A stretch of DNA of 64,000 nucleotides from Emmonsiellopsis sp. PD_33 (GCA_032988165.1 JANTQF010000122.1:36179-100178); one strand, 5' to 3'; counted from the first letter of the stretch, positions 23,684-36,703 are shown. Translations and numbers: made by a program. Notes: a model not told the origin generated them from the sequence alone.

Positions 23684-26004
23684 ATGAGGTCACTGCTGGT
23701 GCTCCCGCTTGCTTTCTCAGCAGTGTTTGCCCAAGATGTGGATGCAGGGGAACACGGACGAATTGACCGTGCGGCGGTTGTTCGGAGATTCAACCCCGTA
23801 CGGAAAGAGAATTCGCAAACTACGCCCATGCAACTTGGGAATGGCGATTTCGCGTTTGGTGCAGACATCACCGGGCTCCAGAGTATATTGCCATACGGGA
23901 CCCTTTCGTCCTGGGGCTGGCACAATGTGAGCCTGCCTAATGTCCCCGGACAAAGTGGGATAGACGATTTTACAGGGCTGGATTGGGAAACCTATGGGAG
24001 GATGGTTAATGTCAGTTGAAGTATTTACCTATTTTATTTCGTATGGCGCTGTAATCTTGCTAATAAATACCCCAGTATAACATGCCCAATCCCGCTCAAC
24101 CGAATATATCCCAATGGCTCATATCCAACCCGCATCGTCTCAATCTTGCGCGTATCGGGTTCCTTTACAACGGCGCGAACATAACAGAAAGCGATATTTC
24201 AGACAAACACCAGGTCCTCGACCTATACAGCGGCACGCTGTTCTCACGATTCACCCTTGCAGGCGAGGAAGTCAATGTCGTTACGGCTGTTGATCCAGAG
24301 GCGGATACAGTGGCCGTCGAGGTGCAGTCGAAACTTGTAAAAACATGCTCGCTAGCTGTCTTCCTCGACTACCCATACGGCGACGGTGCAAACAAGTTCG
24401 AAGCTCCATTTGTGGGGAACTGGGATGCAGAAGATAGACACACGACGAAGCTAACACGGCATAAATGGAAGAATGGCGCGACTATTCGACATGATCTAGA
24501 TGCTACGACGTACTTTACGGAGATAAATTGGGAAGGAAAACACGCTGAGATCAGTTGGCACAATGATTCGGCTCACAGATACGTACTCAAGCCTAGTGGG
24601 GGCCATGGGTTCAAGTTCACTGCATCATTTTCACTTTCGGAGGAAGTGCATGCTAAATCAGTCGATGGCGTTCGAGATGGCTCCAGAAATTGGTGGCGGG
24701 AGTATTTTGAAAGCGGAGCTTTCGTCGATCTGACCTCAATCGATGACCCTCGGGCTACCGAGATCCAACGCCGTGTTATTCTCTCGCAGTACTTGTTGGC
24801 GACTGGTTCTGCTGGCCGAGATCGTGAGTCTTACCACTGTACTCATGCCTGATCATTGTGAAGAACAGAACCTGATTCTATAATCTCTATAGCCCCCCAA
24901 GAGAGCGGTTTGACAAATAACGGATGGTACGGGAAGTTCCATCTGGAGATGTATCTCTGGAACTCTCTCCACTTCATGCGCTGGAACAAGTTCTCCCTGA
25001 TGGATAGGAGCATAGACATGTACGAGCGCTTCCTCGACGCCTCGATTGCCCGAGCGAAGAATCAGGGATACAAAGGCGCCCGATGGGGCAAAATGAGCGA
25101 CCCAACAGGCCGCTCTGCACCTGGAGAGATCAACTCGTATGCCCCATGACCCCCTTTTAACTATCCCCAGCATAAACCACAAAACTAACACCCAACCAGC
25201 CTCCTAATCTGGCAACAACCACACCCAATGTACTTCGCCGAGCTCGACTACCGCAGCCACCCCACCCCCTCAACCCTCAACAAATGGGACACCATCCTCA
25301 CGCAAACCGCAAACTTCATGTCCTCCTACCCCTTCTACAACTCCTCCACAAAACTCTACAACCTCGGACCCCCGCTCTACCCCGCCTCCGAAAACACAAA
25401 CCCAAACAACACCATAAACCCAACCTTCGAACTCGCCTACTGGCGCTTCGGCCTAAACATCGCCATGGAATGGAAAGCCAGACAGGCCCTGCCCATCCCC
25501 GAGGACTGGCTGGATGTCTCGCAGAACCTCGCCCCGCTGCCCGTGTCAAACGACCTGTATGATGTCCACGAGGGCATCGAGGACATGTGGGCGCCCAACA
25601 GCACGACGCTACAGGACCATCCGGCAATGACGGCCGCGTACGGCCTGTTACCCGCCACCCGCGGGATCAACGCGACGGTCATGCACAACACGTTCCATAG
25701 GATTCTGGACCAGTGGGACTGGGAGACGTGTTGGGGGTGGGATTTCCCGATGCTGGCGATGAGTGCGTTGAGGTTGGGGGAGAGGGAGGATGCGGTTGAG
25801 TTGTTGTTGCATGGGAATTTCGGGTTTGATGAGGTGGGGATGCCGGTGGGTGGGGAGAGGGTGCCGACGCCTTATTTTCCCGCGAGCGGGGCGTTGTTGG
25901 TTGCTGTTGCGTTGATGGCGGGGGGGTGGGATGGGGATGAGGGGGGGAAGTTTCCGGTGGCTTGGGAGGGGGTGAGGGTTGAGGGGTTTTTGCCGGCGAT
26001 GTGA
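23684..26004 (+). CDS. Secreted six-hairpin-type glycoside hydrolase
   Basis: Exons are 23684-24010, 24076-24823, 24893-25136 and 25200-26004, giving 707 residues, all in phase; the first donor is the less usual GTCAGT. A signal peptide (RSLLVLPLAFSAVFAQ) leads into a beta-sandwich-like N-terminal region (TPMQLGNGDFAFGADITGLQ) and then a helical barrel-type region with aromatic-rich segments: NGWYGKFHLEMYLWNSLHF, IWQQPHPMYFAELDYR and CWGWDFPMLAMSALRLGE. This layout matches fungal proteins annotated as six-hairpin glycosidase-like (GH65/GH95-type clan); the H/E-containing segments are candidate active-site strands. Substrate is unknown. The last exon is strikingly C-rich, then G-rich from about 25,680. 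Confidence 0.8.
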
Positions 26005-26463
26005 TGTGATGGAGGTGGTTTCTGTGTTTGGGGGTAGGGGTGGGTAATATTTATAATTTGTGACAGGATAGATAGTCTATGGGGTGGGAATAAGGGTTAA
26101 TAGGTGTGATATTAGATTTTCCTTTGGATGTGTTGATCTTTTCTAGATATGTTTCTCTAACGAAATGATAGTACGGGGTGTTGTTTTGGTCCTGCAGAAC
26201 TTGGGAAGGGCGTAAGGTTTGCGATCTTGGTTTCAGGGGTAATAGGTAACAGAATGAAAGTGAACTTGGTTCAAACATGGACAATATTGGTTGCTCCGGT
26301 CTCGCTAGGCAGTCAATCAGTGAGCAATTGAGGGGAATAAAGCATCGAAATATATCCCAAACCAAAAGCGAAGATGTAAATGTATACAGGCAACAACCGT
26401 ATCAACATCAACTCATGAAATCGTAGAAAGAATCACCCATCCCCTGGACACTCAACCCTCGAG

Positions 26464-28915
26464 TTACTTAAGAACCCTAGGCTTCCAGGCCGAATAGCCC
26501 TCCCCAGACTTACGCTTCCGCCTCGATTTCCTCAACCCCCCCACATTATTCACACTATTTGGTCCGGAAACAATAACCCTCCTCTCCCCCCGAAATATCT
26601 TGGCCAGGTCCTCATTTCCCACCCCCACCGCCGCCTGCATCAAGTCCATCGGCGTCTCCCCATGCCGATCCTGAATGTATAGGGACGCGCCCGCGGCCAG
26701 CAGCAGTTGAATTAGTTCGGGCTGCACTCGCCAACAGGCTGCGTGTAGCGGGGTGCCACCCACCCGTCCGCCTGGGGCATTGATGTCACTTCCTTCTGCT
26801 AGGAGGTGTTTGACTATTGGCGTTAGTGCGAAGGACGTGGCGTAGTAGAGGGGTGTGGCGTTGCGGGGGTAGTTGTTATACGTGGTCTTCAGGACGCGTG
26901 GGTGGATGACTAGTACCTGAACCCAGGAGAGAAAGTTTGGCGTAGCGGGATCCGTGAAGAACGTTTTGGCCAGTGCATGGAGGGATGGATGATCGTTGGG
27001 ATCTAAATACGGGCGAGCGTGGTCGGCCCAGTTGTGCGATGCGTACTGGAGCAAGGGGAAGGAATTTAGTCGGCATGTCATTTCTTCGACGTCATCGCAA
27101 GGGCCTGAGCTAAGAGGGTCGAGGAGGAGGTAGGTTAGGCAGAGGGTGGCTAGTTCTGGGAGGCAAATGGATTCCGGTAGGTAGAATGTGGGAAGTGTGT
27201 TTTGTGCGCGGATGGAGATGAGATAATCCCGCACTGAGTTGTGTGCGAGAACGACCTTGTTTCCATCTACCGAGACCAAGGAACCACAAATTTCCAGAAT
27301 ATCTTCTGGGTCGCGGAGTTTGTCTTCCGGGTTGAGGGTTCTGATGCCTGTCGCGAGGACTGCTCCTTCGGCTAGTTCGGAGAGCGTGAGGGGGCGGCTG
27401 GAATGAACAAGCCAGAGAAGTGTTTGCCGTGCGAGAGGGACATCTGACTCAGGAATGTGCCTAATGATCCGTTCATATGTTTCGTCAAGATCGCGGGGGA
27501 GGCCTCGAAGAGCGGCTTTAATGGCTCCGTCTGTTCTGAGGCGGTTTAACTCGTCAAGCTGGCACTTGACCCAGCGGAACCTGCATTGCAATATTAGCCA
27601 GAGAACTCACAGCTACGTATTTCCAGCTCGTGGAACAAACCTACATTCCACATGCGCCCTCAGTAAGGGTTTCAACTATATGCTGCTGCAGAGAAGGGCC
27701 AAGTTTGCGTAATCTTGGGTTTGATTCCATTGTGGATATGATATATTGGTGGATATCTTGATCGGCATCTTTGACCTGGGTTGAGACACTGGGTTGCTCT
27801 TTCAATAATCGGACAAGATCGATCTCGCGACGACTTGTGACTAACACTTGGACAGTTCCCGCGGCGTTTGTGGGTAAACTTTTTAGAACGTTTACTAAGT
27901 CTTCCCTCTCATAGCATTCATCCAGTGCATCGACAGCAATTGTGACATTGGGCACAAGGGGGATAACTTGATTGAGCAAGTTTCGTAGATCTTTGAAACT
28001 CGACGGGGTTGGTGTACCATCCTTGCCAATATGGCGTGCGAATGCATCCTCAACTACTGTCGGAAGTGATTGGAGCGTTTGACAAATCCGTATGATAATG
28101 GCACCCAGTGCCGACTCTGGACGACAGCTATTATGGCTTCGGAAGTCGCAGTAGTAATAAGCAATGGTATTTTCCTCGGATGCCTTGGGGAGGAGGCATT
28201 GGTTCAGGATTGTGCTCATTAGAACAGTTTTCCCGGATCCTGGGATTCCGTGGATCCATAAATGGTTGTGTTTCCCCTCAAGCCAAGATTGCAACTCCTC
28301 ACGGTTCAAAATCCACGATCCAGTTCCCGGCGAGTGCTCGGAGGAAGCACGGTCATGTATAGCCTCGTAATTCACATCGCACAGCCACTGGTAGATTTGT
28401 GTGCGGCGCGTAGTAGTTTCGCGGTGTTTTCGCTCCTGGCGGTCTTCCTCTAGTCTGAGTTGGATTTCATATAGAACAACCTGAGTCTGCTGTGCCTCCA
28501 GTGTAGCTTCTAAAGCGAGAAGCAGATTGAGCGAGCTCCTATGCCGATTGAGCTTCTCCAGAATGTCACCCGTTTCGGCCTGTTTCAACGGCCAGAGCAG
28601 CCTCTTCTTGAGTCCCAGTTTGTTAGGCTCTGGCTGGACGGACTTGAGGATATCCATCACTTCCCGCAGGGTCCCCTGGCACTGTGCGATGGATGTTGCC
28701 AGCGCTTCTTTTTGGCTGGCTGCAAACCTATCGGCGTTGACTAGTCCTTGGATTGTCACAAAAATGCCGCTCAACGATGTAGTTTCGTCAACCAGCTCCC
28801 GTAGCTCCTTAGGTGCATGGGCGACGGCAAATCCATAAGTGTAGCACAGAGCGATGATCTCCCCCGAGAGCCATACCAGCTGACTGATGGTGCCCACTGC
28901 TGATAGTGCCTCCAT
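26464..28915 (-). CDS. NLR-type STAND protein: Helo-like domain, NACHT, ankyrin repeats
   Basis: Exons 28915-27645 and 27580-26464 give 795 residues. The N-terminus (EALSAVGTISQLVWLSGEI) fits the fungal STAND N-terminal, HeLo-like class. The NACHT module has a complete Walker A (GIPGSGKT, residues 223-230), Walker B (IAVDALDEC, about 326-334), the sensor-like VLVTSRR and, across the intron, the GMFRWVKCQLDEL block. The C-terminus carries two to three ankyrin repeats (TPLYYATSFALTPIVKHLLA and TPLHAACWRVQPELIQLLLA). Family knowledge: such proteins sense non-self or stress in heterokaryon incompatibility and fungal innate immunity, and HeLo-type domains can kill cells by membrane targeting. Whether this one does is unknown. 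Divergent from the GatA gene across about 645 bp. Confidence 0.93.
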
Positions 28916-29560
28916 TAGGACTCACGGACCCTTTAGTCGGGTATGTCAACGGCTCCAAGTGGACTTCCAAACAAGATATGGTGGGCAATGAAGAAGAAAT
29001 AGAGACAGAAAGTCGGCATTAAACCGGCCAGGCATGCACAGTGTATGGCAATGGAAGGCTTGTCTCTCCCCTTACTGTAGAAAAACGGTGTATTTGGGGA
29101 AAAAGAATGGAGTAATGTCATTAATAGGAACCCTCACCCCGGTGCAGGGGGCAGGAGGGGTGATAAGGAGGAATAGAGGTTGATCTATAGAAATGGGGCT
29201 GTTGATGCCAAGTCAATGCCAGGCGAGGCTGTGCCCAAGGCATGATACTTGCATACGGGGTCATCTCCACTGCTTGGGACGGAGAGGTGTGATTCATTCT
29301 CCAGGGGGGCACGCAGCCTGGCCATCATGGGGCTTTGACGGCCTGATTGACATCCTATCAGCGGAGTCGAACATGATGTCGATTTATGTTGGAAGGTGAA
29401 GCTAGATGTTGCGGGTAACTAGTGATATCACGTGATTGACTCCAGCGGAATATCATATCTCCGATAACTTTGATATCGATCTTGACGCCGACATGACAAG
29501 GACAAAACAATATAGAACACCCAACCCGTTTCCCCTCAATTGCTCGTCGCAGAGGCATAG
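28916..29560. promoter_or_regulatory. Divergent promoter region, NLR / GatA
   Basis: The 645 bp between the divergent starts contain GATATCACGTG at 29424-29434. With one preceding T this is the 12-mer TGATATCACGTG, also present at about 40,372 and 63,870. The CACGTG core is a bHLH/bZIP-type site. Nothing else was recognised. Confidence 0.45.
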
Positions 29561-31299
29561 ATGTCCCTTCTGCGCGGAGCCGAAAAATGTCTTACTAACC
29601 AAAAGACCTACGCCAGCCTCAATGCCTTCATAACACCCCTGCAGCAGGCGGGCCCATGGCGGGAAAGGGTGCGGGATGCGGAGGTGCGGGCGGAGAAAGG
29701 TGCGTGATCGAGAGCTTCAATGGGTATGCGAGTGGCGTGCTAATAGGGAACGGGGGTATAGGAGAGACGAGGTCGAAGCTGGACGGCAAATTCATTGCGA
29801 TTAAAGACAATATATGCACCCGCGACATGCCGACAACATGTGCATCAAAGATCCTCGAAACCTTCACCAGCCCCTTCAATGCGACGGTGGTAGAGACATT
29901 AGAGAAGGCTGGGGCGATTGTGGCAGGCAAGACGAATCTGGATGAGTTTGGCATGGGGTAGGCGTCGGGATAAGCGAAATATTTGCAAGGAGTCTGGCTG
30001 GCTGACGGTTGAAGGTCCCATTCAATGCACTCCCATTTTGGCCCAGTGAAGCACGAACAGCGGGGCAAGACGGAGGCTGTCTCTCCTGGTGGAAGCTCAG
30101 GGGGCAGCGCTGTTGCTGTTGCGACGCGACAATGCTATGCGTATGTTAATTAGCCACCTATGAACCGGCAGCTTGCTGACCCAATGGTATAGTGCATTGG
30201 GAACGGACACCGGAGGCTCCGTACGTCTCCCCGCAGCATACACAGGAGTGGCCGGATTCAAGCCGTCATATGGCCTCATTTCAAGATGGGGAGTGGTAGC
30301 ATATGCCAATTCCCTCGACACCGTCGGAATCCTGGGAACCAACACCACTCGCATCCGCGAAGTCTTCAGTACGCCTCCCCCTCCCCCCCCTTCTCACCCA
30401 ATTGACTCCTAACCCCCCCAGAAACCCTCAACCACCCCGACCCCCGAGACCCCACCAACCTCACCCCCCCCACCCGCACCCGCATCTCCTCCAAAATCCA
30501 CTCCGCCTCCAAATCCCGCCACAACCAAGCCCTCCGCATCGGCATCCCAGCCGAATACAACATCACCGAACTCTCCCCCGCCATCCGCACCGCCTGGACC
30601 AACTCCCTCTCCCACCTCCGCAGCCTCGGCCACACCCTAACCCCCGTCTCCCTCCCGCGCACCAAACAGGCGCTAGCCGCCTACTACGTCCTCGCCCCCG
30701 CCGAGGCATCCTCCAACCTCGCAAAATACGACGGCGTGCGCTACGGCACCCGCGACACCGACGCCGCCGATAACGCAGGCTGCGGCGGATATCTATACGC
30801 CAACACACGCGGGACCGGTTTCGGCGACGAAGTCCAGCGGCGCATCTTACTAGGCGCCTTCTCGCTCAGCGCAGACGCGATTGATAACTATTTCATCCAG
30901 GCACAGCGCGTTCGGCGGCTGGTGCAGAGGGATTTTGATAATGTCTTCGCGTTGCGGAATCCGCTACTACCAGTATCGCTCTCATCGAACACGTCTAGTG
31001 TCAGAGACTATAACGAGGATAAAAACGGCGTAGACGTCCTCGTCGTCCCGACGGCGCCGACGCAGGCGCCACACCTCTCCTCACTAAGCCAGCTGGCGCC
31101 GGTGGAGATGTACATGAATGATATCTTCACGGTGCCGGCGAGCTTGGCGGGGTTGCCTGCGGTTAGCGTGCCGGTGAAGGTAGGGATGGAGGCGGAGGGG
31201 GAGGCGGAGGCGGTGGGGATGCAGGTTATTGGACAGTTTGGGGATGATGAGCTTGTGCTGGAGGTTGGGGGGTTGTTGGAGGGTGGGCTTGTTGGTTAG
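29561..31299 (+). CDS. HER2: Glutamyl-tRNA(Gln) amidotransferase subunit A, mitochondrial
   Basis: Exons are 29561-29699, 29762-29957, 30015-30140, 30193-30368 and 30422-31299, giving 504 residues, all in phase. Amidase-signature residues are in place: the catalytic Lys in KFIAIKDNICT, the cis-Ser in PGGSSGGSAVAVA and the nucleophilic Ser in DTGGSVRLPAAYTG. The C-terminal third has the GatA blocks VDVLVVPTAPTQAP and FTVPASLAGLPAVSVPV. In complex with GatB and GatF-type partners it converts Glu-tRNA(Gln) to Gln-tRNA(Gln) in mitochondria. The start at 29561 (MSLLRGAEKCLTNQKTYASL) matches fungal orthologues, which have no strong presequence. Exon 5 begins extremely C-rich and ends G-rich. Confidence 0.95.
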
Positions 31300-31643
31300 G
31301 GAGGATGGGGGTGGTTGTATTATATCTGTTGTATGTATGTGTGTATGTATGTGTGGTGTATGATTAGATATTGATGATGTTTTGAATAAAGGGGGTGGGT
31401 GGCAAGGGGGGAGGTGAACGAACTACCTATGTACCCCATTTATCTGAGAGAAGAGGAAGAAGAGGAAGAAGGAAATACATTAATTCACAAGTTATTGTAC
31501 TGCCCATACCCATCCTATCTATTCGTAAAGAAACAGAATGAAAAAAAAGATAGGTATAATACATTCAAACCAAATGCAACTTTTACCCATCCCATGCATC
31601 TTTCCCCCAGACAAAACGAAACACCCATCAGGCTACACAGCGC

Positions 31644-33487
31644 CTACATCCCCATCTCAACATCCTCGCTAACCGCCGTCTCCCCCGCGACTGACCCCAT
31701 CTGCGGCGTGCCAACACTAATACTCGCCCCATCATCAACCAACACACCCGCCGCTCCGCCAGAGGCAGCCACGGACGGGGGTAAACTACCACCCATCGCC
31801 GTTGCAGCAACATTGCCCTGCTGGGTACCAACCTCGACCCCCCACCCTGCAAACGCGGCCTCAATCTCATCTACAATATCAGCCAGGACGTCCTCGACGA
31901 TCTGCTCGTTGAATCTCTCGCCGAATGGCTTGATATTTCCATCAGGGACATCATCAGTGGGTGGCCCGATGAACCATGGCGCCTCAAACCGACACTCCAC
32001 CGCACCGCCGCAATGGCATGACACCATGGGGAAATACCCGATCATCCCGTCGTCTGCGTTCTCCCTCTCTCCAATGCCGAGATTATTACTCCCCTGCGTA
32101 GCGCGGGAGGCGGGGGGGAGGAATGCGTATAGATTTTTAAACGGTGTGCCCATTTTCACGCCGTTTTTATAGATTGTGATACTCGAGCCTGGGAGGGTGC
32201 GGAGGGAAGGGTCTTCGGTGTTTGTTGGGCTGGGGGGACCGTAGGTGGGTGTTTCTTTTAAGTTGAAGGCGTAGTCGCGAAGATGCTTGGAGGGGAAGAT
32301 ATGGGATTGTTGGTAGAGGAAGTCGGATTTTAAGTGGAAAGGGATGCGGTCGCGGATCAAGTTCATGGCTATGGGTGGGTTGTTATGGGTGGAGGGGGTG
32401 GCAGAGACGTGTGTTGGAGTGGAGGCGGTGGTGTCAGGGGCGGGTGTGGTGTGGGTGGTGGAGGGAGGGTTGGTGCCGTCGCCGTCGGTGGTAGGGTCGT
32501 AGGTGCCTTCTACGATCTTCTTGTGGAGGGAGAGGGGAGGAAGAGTGATGAGCATGCCGATTACATCGCCTTCGTAGATGGCTTCATCTTTCGGGAAGAA
32601 ATATTCACAGCGCATCCGGTTTACGACTTCTCCATTGACGTCGCGGATGCCGTAGCCGTAGCAGTCAACGCCGACGTTCACGTCAAGATCTGCCTCCCGA
32701 CGCGCGAATCCTAGACGTATGTTGCCTCGTGGGGATACGCCGGGTTGCTGGGAACCTTTCACAACACCGCTGATTACGCGTGCTTCGTAGTAATAGGTCC
32801 CTTCGCGTGCGCAAATATTGGCGCGTGCCGAGTGCCATGGATCAGTTGTTGTTACTGCCAATCCATCCTCTGTGAATGTGATCGCTGGTGGCGAGTCTTC
32901 AAAACTAAATCGAGAGTAGTACGGAGGAACATCTGTTTGTCGGTATTTGATGTGGGGGAAGCCAGGATCAGAGGCAGCATATGTGTATCGAAATCCATTT
33001 TTATTGCTCAGCCTAAACGGGCACATTGTCAGTTGAGCTGGTATCAAATGGGGCGGGTCGACGCGTACTTGTCTGCGATCTCATAAAATTGCCAGGATTG
33101 ACCCAATACATCGGAGCTCTTCCCATACGCGAGGTTCATCTGACGCGGTCTGGGATGCAGAACATCGGTTGGGCGAGGATCAGCAAGATAAATGGGCATC
33201 AACATGGTGAGCTCTGACGAAGGGATGGCGGAGCCAGTTGACGAGGTTGTAGGCTTCTTCTCTTTCGGTTGATTAGGTGTGTCGACGCTCCCCTTGGCTT
33301 CTCGTTTCTTCTGACTGTCGCGTTTGTTACGCTTTGCGCGGCCACCATTACGCGCTGCGGCAGTGTTGTTCATGCTTGCGGTAGAGGGCTCAGTAGGGGA
33401 TATTTGGTTCGAATCAGGGAGAGGGGTGGAGGGTGCCGGAGAAGCGGTGGTGGGGAGAGAAAGATTGGGAGGTTGAGATAATGACAT
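31644..33487 (-). CDS. BRE2: COMPASS (Set1 complex) subunit, SPRY-domain ASH2/BRE2
   Basis: Exons 33487-33069 and 33012-31644 give 595 residues. A disordered, lysine-rich leader (RNGGRAKRNKRDSQKKREAK) precedes the ASH2-type block LSNKNGFRYTYAASDPGF, HIKYRQTDVPPYYSRFSFED and the SPRY domain (TDPWHSARANICAREGTYYYE, GNIRLGFARREADLDVNVG, CYGYGIRDVNGE). A long Thr/Pro-rich insert interrupts the SPRY domain, as usual in fungi, before FYKNGVKMGTPFKNL-like sequence. The protein ends acidic (VSEDVEMGM). The family stimulates H3K4 methylation by Set1 in the nucleus. No defect seen. Confidence 0.92.
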
Positions 33488-33777
33488 GTTGGCTAGTGTT
33501 GTTGATGTTATCTGACGAAAAGAGGAATGGTGGGCAGCTCGCTTATCTGTATGAAAGGAGAATCAGCTATTAGCACTAGCATGCTCAGAGTAAAGCCGCA
33601 AAACAGAACAAAGGCTGGTGACAACAAAGCTACCAACCTGAGCGATAATGCGCCTCGGTGCTTTGATCTACGTCCGTGGATGGCAATGGCAGAATCAGCA
33701 GTCCGCTGGCTCCTCGTCGACGATCCTGTACAGAATATGACGACGATGTGCTCAACCCTTGCACTCCACACACGGGG

Positions 33778-34579
33778 CTACGGTAAGTAATACCGGTTAC
33801 GGTTGGCCGACACGTACGGGAGCCGGTGCCCCAGGCGCTGCGCGTCGCCAGTAGCCCTGCCCAATTCTGGGCTGAGTTGTCGTGGTGCGGGGAGCTGTTG
33901 CATGGAAGGTTAGTGTTGCCGCGCAACAAACAGATGAAGAAAAGGTAAACAGAAACACTCTCACCTGCGGGTTGTTTACACAGCACCCGAACGGATCGTA
34001 GGGGTGGTCTGGATGATGGCGCTCGTGGTGCCGCTCCAAGGTCAGCGGCCTCGTGTAGTGAGGCTCACCACCACAGTGCACGCAGCCCCAGCGAGGCTGC
34101 TGCCCAAATTGCTGGGCTTCCTCCAGCCACAGGCTCCTCCGTCCACTCGCGTGCGGGTGGAACGGGTCCTTGCTCCTCGCCGATGGTGTTGCCGCTTGGG
34201 GCGCGGTGGGTGCCCCTGTTGTGGCGATCGGCCCCGCGGCGGGGGCAGCAATTGGCGCTGCTGTGGACACCAGCACAAGCCCGGCCACAGTAGCAGGCAC
34301 AGGCAGAGGTAGAGAGGCCGGGCGCGTCAACAGCGCCGGATCGATCGACTGCCCAACAGCTGCCGGGCCAAGGGCAGCTGTGTTGATATTGGGCGGTTCG
34401 GCCCAGGGCGCGAGGGAGGGATTGGCGGGCCCCGCGTGGTCGAAGACACTGGGCAGGCGGAGGGATTGCGGGTCGACGTAGGCGTGGCCGTAGCTGTCGT
34501 CGCGGTGGCTGTCGGAGTCGACGCTGAGCTCGAGGTTGAAGTCGAAGTTGAAGTCGAAGTTGAAGTTGGAGGAATCCAT
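33778..34579 (-). CDS. C2H2-like zinc-finger protein, hypothetical
   Basis: Exons 34579-33965 and 33894-33778 (GTGAGA donor, CTAAC branch site, CAACAG acceptor) give 243 residues. The start is a Phe-Asn-Asp repeat (NFNFDFNFDFNLELSVDSD). The middle is Ala/Pro-rich and likely disordered. A single zinc-finger-like module follows: WGCVHCGGEPHYTRPLTLERHHERHH, with a C-x2-C pair and a histidine cluster; the TRPLTLERH part resembles fungal C2H2 fingers. If the intron is retained, the end differs (to about 33,797). Probably nuclear; the target is unknown. It lies head-to-head with bystin across about 500 bp. Confidence 0.55.
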
Positions 34580-35082
34580 GAGGTTAAATAAGGTTCAGCC
34601 TCGCTTATCGGACGCTAAGATAGGAAATAAAGCTGGCTGGAAAGGGGTTAGTCTGGTGGCAGAATATCAGGAACAGCTTAGCGTAGTTTACAGCTGTGAT
34701 GCATCTGGCAGGCGGTGAGAAAGTGTGTGCAGAGGGTTACTCTTTGTGGCCTGAAATGCCCCACTGTGATTGGCCGACTGGACACACTAGGCTGCTTTAG
34801 GCTGGATCCCAGCTGACTCAGCCCCTCTTTTCTTTATTGGGAACAGTGGCAGAAAGAGAGGTCACATGACTGCATCCCTGCCCACAACTTTTATCAAAAA
34901 TTGAACAAAAGATGAACAAGCTCACTGCAGTGTGTCTTTGAGATCTCTTGTCTGTAAACCCCTGCAGTCTCCAGCGGCCTTGTCCTCGGGCACTTCAAAG
35001 CGCTGCACCCGCGATCAAAAGAAACTCCCCGTTTTCAGCGAATCCATCCCTCAAAGCCATCCAAAGCCCTTTGGTGCACGCC

Positions 35083-36703
35083 ATGCCCAAGGCCAACACC
35101 CCCGCGCGGGCCTCCGCTGCTGAGCGCCGCCATGTGCCGCTCGCAGACGACATCCTTTCAACCGGCCATCTACGCACAAAATCCGGCAAGCGGAAATCTC
35201 GCGCCGACGAGGACGATGCCGACCATTACCTCGACTCCAAGACCTCCAAAAAGATCCTGCAGATAGGCCAGGATCTGGCCGACGAGGACGAGGCAGAGAC
35301 CCGCGCTGAATTGGCTGCGGCCGGAGTGAAATTCAACAACACAGCCTTTGATTTCGAGTCGCGGTTTGCCGTTAATGAAGAGGAGGAAGAGGAGGAGCCG
35401 GTACAATATGGCGATGAGGAGTGGGGGGAGGAGGTGGAGGAGGTTGAGGAGGTGGTATGCGATATATCGTCCAAAGATATACTCAAGATATCCTTTATTA
35501 ATGCGCATATATAGGAAATCGACCCCAATGACCTCGACATGTTCCACAAATTCGTCCCCCGCGGCGAAGAAGACCCCATATTCCACCCCCAAAACCCAGA
35601 CGACCAAGAAGACGGCCAACCCACCAACCTCGCAGACCTAATCCTCGAAAAAATAGCCGCATACGAGGCCACCAAATCTGGCCAGCCAGATGTTCTCGGC
35701 GGCGGCGCACCAGAAGACGCTGTCGAGATCCCCGCCAAGGCTCTCGAGGTGTATCAAAAGTCAGTTCCATTCAGCCCCCCTTTTTCTCATCCCCCCCCAC
35801 TAACAACATCACAGAGTCGGCTTCCTCCTCTCCCGCTACAAATCCGGCCCCCTCCCCAAACCCTTCAAAATCCTCCCCACCCTCCCCCAATGGCAAACCC
35901 TCCTCGACGTCACCCGGCCAGAATCCTGGACCCCCAACGCCATCTATGCCGGAACCAAAATCTTCATCTCCGCCAAACCCCACATCGCGCAAGAATTCAT
36001 AAACATCGTCCTCCTCGACCGCGTCCGCGATGACATCCACGAAACCAAAAAACTCCACGTACACATCTACAACGCGCTCAAAAAATCCCTCTACAAACCC
36101 GCCTGCTTCTTCAAGGGCTTCCTCTTCCCCCTCGTCGCCTCCGCCACCTGCACCCTCCGCGAAGCCCACATCGTCTCCAGCGTAATCACCCGCGTGTCGA
36201 TTCCCGTCCTGCACTCCGCCGCCGCCCTCCTCCGCCTCTGCGACATGGCCGCCGAACAATCCGCCTCCTCAGAAGGCACCGGCGCAACCAACATCTTCAT
36301 CCGCGTCTTCCTAGAGAAAAAATACGCCCTGCCCTACAAAGTCATCGACGCCCTCGTCTTCCACTTCCTCCGCTTCCGCGCCACGGACCCCCAACAACAG
36401 GGTCAAGATGGCATGGATACTGATTCGCCCGCGGACCCTGCGGTGGCGGCGAGGAATCACAAACTACCCGTCCTGTGGCATCAGAGTCTGCTCGTGTTTG
36501 CGCAGAGGTATCGGAATGATATTACGGAGGATCAGAGGGAGGCGTTGCTTGATCTGCTGTTGGGTCGTGGGCATAAGGATATTGGGCCGGAGGTGAGGAG
36601 GGAGTTGCTGGCTGGACGGGGGCGCGGGGTTGTGTTGCCGGAGGCGGTTGAGGGGGGGGGAGCGGGGAACGGGGGCGATGATACGATGGATGTGGAGATG
36701 TGA
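35083..36703 (+). CDS. ENP1: Bystin, 40S ribosome biogenesis factor
   Basis: Exons are 35083-35454, 35515-35759 and 35815-36703, giving 501 residues in phase. The ATG at 35083 (PKANTPARASAAERRHVPLA) fits orthologues better than the in-frame ATG at 34948. The N-terminus is acidic/low-complexity (NEEEEEEEPVQYG). The conserved bystin body starts EIDPNDLDMFHKF and continues through LLSRYKSGPLPKPFKILP, IFISAKPHIAQEFIN, LHVHIYNALKKSLYKPACFF and LRLCDMAAEQ. Enp1/bystin binds pre-40S particles and is needed for 18S rRNA maturation in the nucleus. A run of eight G near the end (about 36,650) encodes glycines and is frameshift-prone in assemblies. Confidence 0.95.

Noticed and set aside
30303..30773. 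156-codon Pro/His/Arg frame on the plus strand
   Set aside because: A shadow of the C-rich start of GatA exon 5; no family resemblance.
33400..33425. GGTTCGAATC resembling a tRNA B box
   Set aside because: It lies inside the BRE2 coding exon and no A box, acceptor stem or cloverleaf can be built around it.
34948..35082. Earlier in-frame ATG for bystin
   Set aside because: The 45 added residues show no conservation-like features, and orthologues begin near the methionine at 35083.
35771..36259. Gly/Glu/Val-rich 162-codon minus-strand frame
   Set aside because: Antisense of the C-rich bystin exon 3; a composition artefact.
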